Source: Hirudinaria manillensis
Taxonomy: Eukaryota > Annelida > Clitellata > Hirudinida > Hirudinidae
Direction of reading: 5' to 3'
Length of the DNA: 64,000 bases
NCBI GenBank assembly: GCA_034509925.1
Contig: CM067531.1
Span: 3,901,501-3,965,500 of the forward strand
Of the stretch, positions 26,874-38,564 are shown one piece after another. Position numbers and translations under genes: made by a program. Position 1 is the first letter of the stretch, and the number at the start of each line of letters is the position of its first letter. Below the pieces are notes generated by a model. It was given only the letters and a program-made list of their open reading frames with translations, did no database searches and was not told the DNA's origin.

Positions 26874-29800
26874 TCAACTCTTCTCTGCGACGAATATTTG
26901 GACTTCGTCCTCGTTCTGAGAGGTCTTCCTCTGCCTTCTGCCCGCTTGCATGGCGGCCCTAAGTCTCATTTTCTCAGCACTGAGCTCAGGAGTTTTGCCC
27001 TTCCTGGTCGAAGATTTGGCAGGTACGGAGCCATCACGGCTCCTCGTTGGAGTTTCTGAAATTATTATTGTTTCAAAATTTAAAACTTCCTGCATCTCCC
27101 TGAGAAGTAAGCCATGAAGATAATTAATACCTTGCTTATGGGAAGTGGATGCTTGATGAAGTTCATTCTAAAACATTTAACAAAAACATATAAACATGCC
27201 ATCTGGTTATTCAACATTGCCTTATTTTGAAAGTAAAGGATTGAATAAATATTATCAGAAATCATAAGAATGATCCACAAGTGACAGCGAACACATTAAA
27301 TGATAAAAAAAATATTTAACAAATTATAAAATGTTTAACTCAGTATGGCTCTATCTAGATATTTCTAAACGCAAAGCACAAAATGAATGAAACACATGAT
27401 TTTATGTAGAATCAAAACTTATTCTAAAGTACCTGAGTTTTGCTTTCCTTCCAGCCGTTATTTCTGAGAATTGTCAGCTCAGCAAAGAGTGTCTCGACAT
27501 CGGACACCTGAATCATAACCAAGTCCCAGAAACCCTCAAGATCTTCACAAGTCACCTGAAACTGCCCTTCTTGCGCACTGGTCTTCAAGTAAAAACGTAA
27601 GCAAATGACATATACATTCCTTATTATAAACAAGGATTACTTTTTGCTTGCAGTTTGCTTAACGACAATATCCAAAGTTCCGTTATAATTTTATAAACTT
27701 ATTTTCATTATCGTCTCATTATCACAATCACTTCACAATCAATTATCATTAAATGTATTCAAAAATAACTATTCCTCTGCATTCTCAGAAATGAGGTCCT
27801 TAAGAAAATATGAAGTCAATTTTTCAAACAAAGACCATTATTGACAAAGGATGTTCAATGTCCCCTACGTTAAAAGCCAATTAATTGTTTGTTTCCTTTG
27901 CAAAATGGACAAGGAAGTATCTTAAGTAAAACTTGTAATTAATTTTTTAAATTAATGACTGATTTTCTTAAGTTTGGTTATAAACTTAACATAAGAAATT
28001 TATGAAAAATAAAAATAATACCATATTTGAATGGCACAATCCTGCAAATTGATTAAATTTTTTGCTGGTCAAGAGATTTGCTTTGCCTATGGCAGCCCTG
28101 ATCTTTCCTGAAGCTGAATGAAAATTGTGTAAAACAAAAACAGTGAAACAAACCAATAAAACAATAATTGACCAAAAGATAAACTGGCTTTACAACTTTT
28201 CAATGGACTCAAAATTGATAAACTTACAAGCTTAATGTAACTGATTAAAACTTTAGAATATGAAAATTAAAAAAATGCAGAAAAACATTGTGCAAAAAAA
28301 AATTTTAAGTATATATAATAATTCCTTAAAAGATGGTAAGCAGTTAAACAATGATCACCTTCATCTGGCACATCAGGTCCAAGCCATGAATTGAATTCGG
28401 AGCACCTGTCATTCAACACTTTCTCCTTCTCTCCCATGAGTTGTAAGAAATAACCTCCGTTCTAAGCATAAGAGTATTCAAATATATTAGTCTAACCAAT
28501 ACCACAATAGCTCTATTTCCATAATCACATACCTTATGGTTAGCACCATCAATATCAGCAGCAAATTCGACCTTTTCAATTTCCTCACTTTCATGTTTTG
28601 TTGGAGGGAATGATTCTGGCTCTGAGAAGCCATTGAGGATCTCAGTGGTGTGTTGTGAACTGCCAGCAGAAGACGAATACTTTCCAGAATCATCATCCAG
28701 TTTAATCGATGGTGACAACTCATCATTTGGATTATGGTTTGGCAAGCCGTTCAAAGTTAATTGAGCACGATTACTGGTCTCTTCAGAACATTTTGGACCC
28801 AGACTAGATTGCTCATCGCTAGAGCCGTTCTTTGCTTGAGGCTTTTCGAAAAATGGCTTTGTAGGTATAGAACTCCTGTTTGCTAAAAGTACTGGATAAT
28901 GGAATGGCTTTGGCTTTTCTGACTTAAAACTGGATCTTGTGGAATGTAGCAAAGGTACTTTGAATGAACAAATATTTGAGGGGCTTTTTTTGGCATCTTC
29001 TGAAACATTTCCGTTAACAATTCCATTAATATAATCTATTTGCAAAAAATCAAGTAAATATATCAAATATTTTAAAATTTAGAACCCATTCTAGCATATC
29101 AATTTGAAAACTAACCACTAGAGTATCCAGTGGAAAATCTGTTAATCATTTGCTTCACGTATCCTGGCGTTACCAAGTCGGCAGCCGTTTTAACGTTTTC
29201 TTCGTTAATTTTCTCATTTAGTTTCATGTTAGAAGAAGAAGAAGTACTGTCGTCTGTCGATTTAAAGTCAAACGTTTCCGTCCTATTCGTCAAGCTTGCA
29301 GGAGTCTCTAACAACCAAAAATAAACGAAAAACGAGGTTATAACTCATTGGTATTGACAAATAACTGATAAGACTCAATTCGTTCCGACTACAACCATTC
29401 ATCCAATTGTTTGTATAAATGTAGGCAGTGTCCCGAAAACTAGCTAGCTGCGATAGATAAATAAATGCTGGGCCATTCGCTATTTTTTTAAGTATAACTA
29501 TTTGGGAGTTAGTGGCGTTAAAAAGAATTTTCCAAATAAAGTCAAAATTTACAGAAACAATGACATCTTAAGAAAAAAATCTAGGCCACTTAGCCACAAT
29601 AACTGTCATTACAACCAACCGATCCCAAATTAGTATCAAAACACATCAAAACAGCGCTCATACTTAGTGGCTGGAGATCTTTCAATCCTCTCAGAAACTC
29701 GATAGTTTAGAGTGAAAGGTGCAGGGGTTAAAAGACCTTCGAATGATTGTGACTATTTCAACCAATGTTACCTCTATTTCCATGGAAACCATCCTCCACA

Positions 29801-30210
29801 AAGCAGTTGTTTGTCATTTTATTCAAAGCTGATTTCTTCTCATATTCGTGTATCCTCATGTTTTCAAGATAAGACCACACATATCGTCTTTGTCTTCGAA
29901 TCGGTTTGATTAAAGTGCCTTGTATCAAAAGATTTACATTCTGAGCTGGGTTTTCAGTGGATTTCAGAGTGTGATCTGAATCGGCGGTCCTGTGTGATCC
30001 AACTTTCACAAAATTGAATTTTCTGCCAAAATAAGTGCCCCTATTGCGAATATCTTTTTCGCTGGAAGATATTGAATCAAAGTATTGTGTACTATTTTGC
30101 AAGCAGCTGTTATTTGTTAAATTCCACTTGAAAAGATTTTGAGAACCTTGTCTCAATTCATGAATCTTTTCGGTCATCGAGGAATTAAACTTCTTTCTTG
30201 AGCTAGCCAT
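26874..30210 (-). CDS. DLGAP5: HURP/DLGAP-family protein with GKAP domain
   Basis: Eight exons on minus (30210-29772, 29307-29116, 29035-28533, 28461-28359, 28113-28022, 27582-27433, 27167-27131, 27055-26874) give 565 codons plus stop. The GKAP domain (about 379-493) is clear: NGGYFLQLMGEKEKVLNDRC...EFNSWL, then SGKIRAAIGKANLLTSKKFNQFAGLC and CEDLEGFWDLVMIQVSDVETLFAELTILRNNGW, as in DLGAP1-5. The first 150 residues are basic and the middle is Ser-rich, with no sign of the synaptic DLGAP repeats, which favours the mitotic HURP/DLGAP5 branch. That branch stabilises kinetochore microtubules in the Ran/importin pathway. A 37-nt exon (27131-27167) precedes a basic C-terminus. Human HURP is longer (about 846). 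Family is sure; the DLGAP5 assignment is inferred. Confidence 0.85.
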
Positions 30211-31314
30211 TTCCCTGGTAAATAAATATAGTAAAGATAGTAATGTAAATAAAGGACATACATAACCTTTAAAGTTATGCTGAAAATAAGCTCGTATCTT
30301 TACAAAAAAAAAAGAGCAATTTGTCGTAAAACAAATCGAATACTTAATTTCAAAAGCAAACGGCGTCTGTTTAAATTCAGTTTCTATAGTTTCTACAAGC
30401 CACTGACAAACTACTAACGTTAATCTTAAACATCCAATTTGTTGACACTCGTTTTAATCGACAGATAAGTTATGAAAGTATAATTATATAGGAAGTCTTT
30501 ACCAGTAGTTCTACCTAATTGCCCCTTTCTTCGAATAAAAGTTAAATACTGTTTTTGGATAATGTGAACATAAATCTTGTATAATGACTTGAGCATATTT
30601 ATCCAAATATATACTTGGATTTATATACAAAATAAAATTTAAATGCATATCTAATTTTAAAAGACAATAGCATAACTTCAAGCCTTGATAAGCCTTATCA
30701 AAAATTACATATTGTGGGGTTTTGAATGTAAGGTTTTTTTCACTTTCTTTTAACATGTTTTGAACTGCGCCAGACAGCTTGTATGGCAAAAGTTGACTAT
30801 TTATTTAGTTATATTATCATTACATAATGTTCCTATACATAGTTTCAACTTCCTTTCCATAGCTAGATGTCTAGGTCAAATAATACTCTGAAATTTCCAA
30901 CTATTTATTTAGCGCGTCTCCATTTTGTGAACATATGCAAGAAACGCACCAGATTGTTATCGTGAACGTCTAGAGACTGGCTTTAAGTGAAACTAAATAT
31001 TGAAAACTCAGCGAATATTCAAGTATTACTCGAGACAAAAATTCATTTTAATTTGTAACTTATAGCCAATGATTCAAAGGAACGTTATTCACTAAAAGCC
31101 AACGCATGTCTGTTATCGACTGACAGCTTGCAGTGTTTGCACCTACATCTGGTCAACTCACCTGTCGGCATTAAGCATGTAGCGAGGAGTAGTCATCAAA
31201 ATAAGCAAGTTGTCTGAGAATTTTAGTTGTTTGTTATTCAATAACAATTCGGTTCAAGTCGGTTGATACCTAGAAAGTTCAGACACTTTTGCCAAGATTA
31301 CCGCGGTGGAAAAT
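30211..31314. other. intergenic region between the HURP-like gene and RAB18
   Basis: Divergent 5' flanks of the two genes. A 92-codon minus-strand open frame (30511-30789) begins at TTG, not ATG, and matches no family I recognise. It could be a stray frame or an isolated exon. Confidence 0.45.
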
Positions 31315-32961
31315 ATGGACGAGGATTACGACGTTTTAACCACTTTGAAGATTTTGATCATCGGAGAAAGTGGAGTTGGAAAATCGAGGTCTGTCATTTT
31401 AAAATAACAAAGCTGGAATTCTCTTTGTCTGGAATTGTCTTGAATTTATATCATAAAACAGTAATATTTTTAGATCACACCTTTAACCTACCTTTCAACA
31501 TGCACTTAAGTTAAACCGATTACTTCTTAACATTAAATGCTAATTGCATATTTTAAGTCATTGCATAAAATCATATTGATCTTTCGGATTAAGTTTAATT
31601 AAGTGTAATACCTCTTCAACGGGTTTTCGTTTTTGTAGAAGTGGTACTATTACAAATATAATATCAATAATAGTGAAGAAATATAATAACAATAATAGTG
31701 GTGATGATAACAACAGTAATTACAATAATTACAAAATAATTTCTAATGGGCTGAGGATATTCTTATAATTATTAATTACAACTTTATGGACAGCCTTCTG
31801 ATGCGATTCGCAGAAAATAAATTTCAAGTGGACCAATCTGCCACAATTGGTATGTAAAACGTGAAGAAATATTATACACATTGTATATTATGCGCTTTTA
31901 CCTCTAAAAATTTATTCATTATATAAAATCTGCTAGTTCATGTTTTGTTGATGAAATAATCCCATCAAATTAATAACTTTTGAACACAATTTATTTTAAC
32001 AGGCATCGATTTTAAAGTGAAGTGCATAACAGTCGAAGGAGAAAAGATCAAATTGGCAATTTGGGTAAGCATAATAATTTTCATGAAAATGTTCAAACTT
32101 AAATGCATATCTTAAAACTACGTCTGTTGGATATTCGCAAAGGACACAGCAGGACAAGAGAGATTTCGCACATTGACTCCGAGTTTTTACAGAAGTGGAC
32201 AAGGATGCGTGTTGGGTATCTATATATTCACGATTTATACTGTTAGTAAAACAAGTATAACTTAGAAGATTAGAAATCATTACAGTATTAGTATTAACTA
32301 CGATTGACCTACGCGTTCTTTATGTTAGTTTATGACGTTTGCAAGCACTCCACGTTCGTCAAACTAGAGGAATGGTTGAAAGAACTGGAGACCTACTCAA
32401 CAAACAGGGAAATTGTCAAACTTTTGGTTGGCAATAAAATAGATAAGGTGGATGAGTTTGTAAATTATTCTCCATAAATGAAATTCATTATGTAGAGTTG
32501 TTCAACGAATTATTACGTTCTACCAATCGATTCCTTTTGTATCTTAATCTTCTGAACATAAAGGAGCCTAGAGAAGTTTCCCAAGAAGAGGGCTCAAAGT
32601 TCGCCAATAAACATGAGATGATGTTCATGGAAGCCAGCGCAAAAACTACCGAAGGAGTCCAAATGGCGTTTGAAGAATTGGTTGTGAGGGTACGGTTGTA
32701 ATTTCTGAACTTTCTGGAGTCTTCTTTTAATTTTATCTTTCAAAATCACTGCGCTAAGCTTCACTCTCGAACTCACTAAATATGGAATCTCTCAGTAACG
32801 AAAATCAGGGACCATCAATATTATCCTTAAAATTTGTTCACACCAATTTAATATTTTACCAGATCCTCCAAACGCCCAAACTCTGGGAACCAGACAAAAA
32901 AGGAATTCAGATATCACCGAGAACAAGCGAAGAAGAGGATTCTTGCGCATGCTCATTATGA
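31315..32961 (+). CDS. RAB18: RAB18 small GTPase
   Basis: Seven exons (31315-31388, 31794-31849, 32003-32064, 32143-32215, 32329-32447, 32564-32689, 32863-32961) give 202 codons plus stop (human 206). All G motifs are present: GESGVGKS (17-24), ATIGIDFKVK in switch I, WDTAGQERFRTLTPSFYR in switch II, NKID and EASAK. The LTTLKILIIGE start and FVKLEEWLKELETY stretch are specific to RAB18. The C-terminus ends CACSL, a CxC pair suited to geranylgeranylation, though without the usual CaaX-like end of vertebrate RAB18. RAB18 acts at ER, lipid droplets and secretory membranes with the RAB3GAP exchange complex. AATAAA signals follow at 33100 and 33111. It converges on POMK. Confidence 0.96.
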
Positions 32962-33099
32962 ATGGCCTTCTAAATCCAGAGTTATAGAAAACTTTCGCCT
33001 TTCAGAGACTTGAGGACTCCCATTTCGAATTAGTATTGTTTTCAAGAAAGTGTGAACCACGAAACTTTTCATATTTTTACACTTATTGTGTATTATCCT

Positions 33100-33116
33100 A
33101 ATAAATAATTAATAAA
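33100..33116 (+). terminator. RAB18 polyadenylation signals
   Basis: Two AATAAA hexamers (33100-33105 and 33111-33116) about 140-150 bp after the RAB18 stop. Confidence 0.6.
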
Positions 33117-33530
33117 CATCTTTTTTATATTAAACCATTGTTGTATAATGACCATAAATTCAAAGATTAATCAAACCCATATGCTAACAACTCTAGAGTG
33201 GAATAAAATAATCTATTATGCATCTATTTCAGTAGAGTGGCCACTAGGAAAGTTTGATAGGCAAGAAAGGATTGTTTTGACCATAAATATAAGATTTTTT
33301 CTTTATCACAGATGTGAGAATTTGGCCAGTGCATCCAAAAATGAATTTAATGACCAACTAATCTTCATTTTGTTAAGGTTAATGGCAAAAGACTTTTATT
33401 TGGTTAAACAAAACAATGCTGCATGGGCAAGTAAAAACTTTGGAAACTTAATTTAGAATGATTTATTTTAAATCTTGTCTGGAGAAGGTATGCACAATTT
33501 TAGAATACAAAAACATGTTATGAACTTTAA

Positions 33531-34527
33531 TTATAATTCATCCATCAAAAGTAACCTTTTCTGGATTCTTTTGTATTCCAATAGTATATGCTTTGTATCA
33601 GGTCTCTTCTTTGGTGAAGCATCCTTGCAAAGTTTATTTATTTCAAATAAGTGAAACAACAAAACACTTCCATCTTTTACATCGCTTATGAAAAATTTAC
33701 ATATGTCTGGAACTTTCCAAATGTCTATTTTTTCATCATAGTATGGCATGTTGTTGTCCTCAAAGGTTTTGTTCTGATATGGCCACAGCTGTTCAGGAGC
33801 TACAAAAGTACCAAAGATTTGCTTATGCCCACATTTGATACCATTTCCACCAACTATGGGAAGAGCATCCAAGTCATTTGCAATCAAACGAAAATCATCC
33901 GTGACAAGAAACTGACTGAGCATTTTATTTAAACTATTTGCATCACACATCACAGCTGTGCCCAAAGGGCTGTTATGCAAAAAATTCAGAACTTCAACAA
34001 AGTGGATGCACATGTTGAACCTGGTAAAAAGGTTATTGTGCTCCTCATATCTCCTGATGATTGTAAGGAAATTTTCTGCAGAACCAAATTTGTGGTATTC
34101 AGTTACATATTGGTCTCCACAAACCCCAACTAGTTGTGAGACAAAATTTGAAGGCTGGAGTAAAGAAATCATTTTCAGACCATGGAAGAAATCATTTGCA
34201 AATTTTTCATTCTTCATAACATTTAGTGCCAATGATTGATTCATCCAATCCACAAGAAACACCTTATTTTTAAAACAATTTCAAAATGATATATGGGTCA
34301 ACAAAATACCTTATCAAACAATCGAAACGAACCTGTTTAATGTAACCCTCTCCTAAAATGTGCAGTAGCTTAAAGTCTTTCCAATCGCTGCAAATCAGAT
34401 GAGGATAACACGATTTTAAAGTAGATAACTTAAAGTGTCCATTCTCACACGCTATGCAAAGCGTGTAGTCACACAGGCTTACAATGCATGAAATAAAGCT
34501 GCAAAAACATAGTTTCTTCCCGATCAT
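33531..34527 (-). CDS. POMK: protein O-mannose kinase (SGK196)
   Basis: Two exons on minus (34527-34333, 34262-33531) give 308 codons plus stop (human 350). An N-terminal hydrophobic segment (about 6-28) suits a type II signal anchor into ER/Golgi. DWKDFKLLHILGEGYIKQVFLVDW is the atypical glycine loop; FFHGLKMISLLQ, LNFLHNSPLGTAVMCD (catalytic-loop D172), NDLDALP (DFG equivalent, 194-200), KCGHKQIFGTFVAPEQLWPY and YDEKIDIWKVPDI match POMK almost position by position. The enzyme phosphorylates O-mannose at C6 in the core M3 glycan of alpha-dystroglycan. An in-frame GTG lies 60 nt upstream, but the ATG at 34527 gives the expected anchor. It lies tail to tail with RAB18. Confidence 0.93.
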
Positions 34528-35348
34528 AAGGTCAGCGGCGAAAATCGCTCTCCAAAACAAGCCTCCGATTTTTATCTGACGATACACAACACCTCAAACA
34601 GTAATTTTCATTTTGATCATACGTTCAAAAGCGAGTGGCTGCTTAATTGTAGCTCAATCAGAATCTGAAGTGGACAAATACTGTGGCTGGAAATGCGAAG
34701 GTCATTTATTTTGAAGTTAAACTCCGTTCTTAACAAATCATGAAGACCTCGCTTATTGTATTCAATACCAAGACATCTAGGATTTCATACGCATTTAAAA
34801 ACATTAACTGCCCTCATCTTTTTATATCGAAGAACTCCACGGTATTAAAATGCAGAGAAAATTCTCTTAACTGGAGACGGAGTCGTTGGAACGGACATGA
34901 CGCACCGCCCCACCAAGATTACGTGATTTCGGGGCGGGGAATTTAAAACTACAGAGTATTTTAGTTTTGACATTTTTTATGGACTTGAATAATTTCACAG
35001 GAGGGTTTTCACAAAACATAGCAACCACTGCATTGGGCTGGCTCACCTTAACTTTCTCAGTTGAAGGTTTGTCAAACTACAGTGGTAGAAGAAACTTTAT
35101 GACCTACCACTTTTTTTATGATAACCCTGATTTTAATGGTCATACAAAGCCCAAAATAAGAGGATGTGTATATTATTCACATAGAATATATATCTTAAAT
35201 TTTTTTTAATTGGATTAAGAATTAAGTGTAAATTCAACAAAAAATCATTTTTAGGCATATAAATATGCTTATGGCCACTCAGAGAAAAAAATGACAATTT
35301 ATATGTTTTGCCAACAAAATTTTATTTTAAATCAAATAAATTAATTTA
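34528..35348. other. POMK upstream region with inverted GC boxes
   Basis: The stretch 34880-34945 is more GC-rich than its surroundings and holds CCGCCCC (about 34905) and GGGGCGGGG (34931-34939) in opposite orientation, with TTACGTGA between them. It looks like a promoter, but sits about 400 bp from the POMK start. An open frame at 34967-35209 has no recognisable features. Confidence 0.35.
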
Positions 35349-35490
35349 TTAATAGCTTATAGTTCTTCCTTTATTCAAAATGACTTCTATGCATCTGTTT
35401 TTCATTGATGAAATGACGTTTTTGACGGTGTTTTCATCCAGCTCATTCCAGGTCATCCAAATTGCCTCTTTTAACTCATTTTCACTCTGG
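35349..35490 (-). mobile_element. Tc1/mariner transposase C-terminal remnant
   Basis: Minus-strand frame ending in TAA, containing SENELKEAIWMTWNEL, VKNVISSMKNRCIEVI and NKGRTISY. This is the typical end of Tc1-like transposases (family: LKxAIxxxWxxI...LIxSMPxRxxxVIxxKGGxTxY). The DDE catalytic part is absent. The upstream end runs into the 139-bp duplicated unit, so this is a truncated relic. Terminal inverted repeats were not identified. Confidence 0.75.
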
Positions 35491-35768
35491 TACATGCACT
35501 CACCCAAAATCGCAGCAGACGCAAAAGTTCCACCAAATCAAATTTAATGAAAATAAATTAAATGGTTAAGTCTTAATAATCATTTTGCTACAGTGCTTCT
35601 ATGGAAGATATTGACAGTTGTTTCATGACTACATGCACTCACTCAAAATCGCAGCAGACACAAAAGTACGACCAAGGCAAATTTAATGAAAATAAATTAA
35701 ATGGTTAAGTCTTAATAATCATTTTGCTACAGTGCTTCTGTGGAAGATATTGACAGTTGTTTCATGAC
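35491..35768. repeat. 139-bp direct tandem duplication covering the MITD1 3' end
   Basis: Copies at 35491-35629 and 35630-35768 differ at 7 positions by eye. The right copy contains the last 15 codons and stop of MITD1; the left copy repeats them downstream, with one synonymous change (CAC to CAT) in the coding part. Confidence 0.95.
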
Positions 35769-36950
35769 ACTTCCGAAGAGACATATCATGGGAGCCAATG
35801 GCAAAATTCCCCTCTGGGGGTTTGAAGTAGTCCAGCCCCCTACCAATTTTTATTATCCAGTCATTGTTTAACCTAAAAACAAAAAAATAATTTTTATTAT
35901 GAAAATTAGGAGGGGTGAAGCAAGGTGAAGTATATTTATAATAAGATATTAGTGAATAAGATGCTTCAAAATACTCATTTACAGATCAGCTTGGGGTTTT
36001 TAAGTGTCATTAAATTAATAAATATAATTGCTTAAAATCAAAATTATTTTTTACTAAAAGAAGTTCATAATACTAAATTAGATCCACTTCATGTTAAGTA
36101 GAACCTTATTTCTCTATCATGAAGGGTGGTTGAATATTCTATCTCCAATGCAATTCCCTTTGAACTAAGACTTCTTGACAATTCAGCTAATTTCTGGGCT
36201 TGAAAATACTGAGATTTGGATTCCTGAAATTTAAAACCAAATTCTAAACTGATGTAAGTCATAAAAACTAATTTTGTCATCAGCAAAAAATATATTTACG
36301 TTGTCCCGTCCAGTTGTCAGCTGTATGGTTTTGACTGCTGTTGTTGTGTACAAAAGTTCACAAAATCTCACGAAATTTGTAACCTAAAATAACAAAAAAG
36401 ATAACCTTAAAATAGAAATTTAAAAAAAAACTATTTATACAATTGACCTGGTGACTACTGCGAATATATGGATCAATGATCTCTACTTTAGATACTCTCT
36501 CATCTAAATATTTACCAAAAACTTGTGAATAACTATTTCCAACAGAATCAGCTTCAATCTGCTTTACTTCTGATTGGAAATTATTGTCTGTTTATTGTTA
36601 AATTACCATTTTATTATAAATATCCTTGTCAAATGATATAAACATCAATGTAAAGCACCTTTCTTAAGCACAGCTTTCAACTTTTCTGCCCTCGCCAAAT
36701 AATAATCAATCCTCTCTCTCAATGAAGTCTTTACATTTTCGTCTTTAATTTCTGAATGCAACATATTTTTTTACATATATCGGTACCATTGATCCACAGT
36801 CTGCTTACCTTTCAGAACTTTCAACAGCAATTCAAGCCCATGTTCATATTTTATAAGAGATTCAGCATACCTGTGATCGCTGTCGAGTTCGACCGCTCTT
36901 TTCAATGTAGTTAATGCTCCTGATTCTTGCAAAATCACTGAAACTTCCAT
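35719..36950 (-). CDS. MITD1: MIT domain-containing protein 1
   Basis: Six exons on minus (36950-36809, 36751-36659, 36569-36448, 36383-36300, 36223-36105, 35872-35719) give 237 codons plus stop (human 249). The MIT three-helix domain (about 12-78) has [20 protein letters not shown] and LLLKVLKG. The C-terminal phospholipase-D-like domain has [51 protein letters not shown] and [12 protein letters not shown], all hallmarks of MITD1. The protein binds ESCRT-III tails through MIT and membranes through the PLD-like domain, and acts in cytokinetic abscission. The final exon overlaps one copy of the 139-bp tandem duplication; the intact copy is used. Confidence 0.94.
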
Positions 36951-37578
36951 AACGCGCACCCACTTTAACGCTGAATATCTGAAAAAACATCGCTCCAATG
37001 TTTTGAAATGTTTAAAAGTATCGGTACAAAAGCAATTACCAAAATTTGTTGGAGAATTAATTTTATGAAAACCGTAACCAGATAATTAAAACAATTGCAT
37101 AGTATAGTTTCCTTAAAAAAATTTTCCATAGATTATTCCTCTAGCTTTGAGAGTCAATAAGTCTGACGTCTCTAGCAAACACCTCCATCATATGAGCCTA
37201 ACAACAAATTGCGTGAGCACTAACTCAGGAAACCGCTCAAGCGCAGCAGTTCCACTGAACCAAATTTAAAAATTAATACATCAAACGAATCATGAAACCA
37301 TCCTCTACAATTTCTAATTTTTAAATTTTCTTGCAAATTTACCTATTTTGTTCACGACGCCAAAACGACACGGACCCTTACGATGCGTGTTAATTCAACT
37401 TCGAACTCCAAGCGCAGCAGTTCCAATTTTAAAAAGATCAGGAAATTATCCTATATAATTTGAAGTTTTTAAATTAACTCCATTTATTAATTTTATTTGA
37501 CCCAAAATGTTTCTCAGTTGCACGCGCCTGCTTCTAACGGTCATTATTCAAATAAATTTCAAATCTTGATGTCGCGCG

Positions 37579-37610
<32 letters not shown>

Positions 37611-38564
37611 CATGAATCAAATAACGCATGTTAAACCCGATGACATTCACCATGCGCTCAGTCCAGCAAAGCGACGAATTAAGAAATAATTTTTACATAA
37701 TAAGATTCTTCACAAAACGTTACCTATTTTAAACATAAAATATATGACTTAGTAATTTTGAAATTTAAATGATCTCTCGCGATTCGTTTTCTCAACTTTC
37801 GCGCCAAATTTACATTTTCGGGATTATAAGGAAACCTATTCACTTTACAGGATCCATCTCCGAGTTCCCCACTCGTAATGCGTATTATTAACCTATTATT
37901 TAGTTTTAAATTTAATTATTTTTTTGATTTTCAAAATTGAGAAAAAAGAGCCTATAGGTTACTCTTGAGTGTTACTCGACAAAAATTTCTGCGGATCGAG
38001 TTCGGTGAGCTATTCCAAATGATTGTCGTCGGGCTCACGCACTTTGTTATCAGGCTCCTATGACGCTGGTCTAGCAAACCACTCCCCACTAGTAACACTA
38101 CACTATTGCCCCAAACTAAAGATCATATCCCGCACAACCACGACGTTTGTAATCGTTCTGAGGCACCCCCACCTCGGCTCCAGTCCACTTCCCCAATGCA
38201 CTCAACCACAGCACCTTGAAAACCCACTTCGAGGGTCTTTGCCCAACCCCACATAATTTCCTGGAATAACATTCCCGGAGCCATTTCAAAGCCATAAATA
38301 TAAACCACAACACAAAACTAACTCGCCAAAACAGCCCTCCCAAGGAACAATAGAACTTCAGAAATGTTGAATTTCATTGCTCAAATCAACAGGACTTTCT
38401 CCTTAAGTTCTCGCAAAGAAAACTTGCAACCAAAAGCACATTCACAAAAACAAATCATGATAATCTACTCAACTAAACGTAGACACATTATCATGTTCTG
38501 ATAAAAAACAAACCAATGAACGACTCAGCATAAGCATAACTCAACCACCCAACATAAATTGATA
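36951..38564. other. region between MITD1 and the unrecognised minus-strand gene
   Basis: No supported exon. It contains a (TAA)n microsatellite at 37580-37608, a partly repeated segment (37239 onward and 37410 onward, sharing AGCGCAGCAGTTCCA and a similar AT-rich tail) and a C-rich stretch near 38080-38260. Confidence 0.5.
37580..37608. repeat. (TAA)n microsatellite
   Basis: About ten perfect TAA units upstream of MITD1. Confidence 0.95.

Noticed and set aside
30511-30789. 92-codon minus frame between the HURP-like gene and RAB18
   Set aside because: Starts at TTG, has no recognisable motif and no supported splice partner; kept only as a note.
33148-33456. 102-codon plus frame downstream of RAB18
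   Set aside because: Lies just past two polyA signals, AT-biased composition, no family resemblance.
34967-35209. 80-codon plus frame upstream of POMK
   Set aside because: No motif or conservation visible; probably chance.
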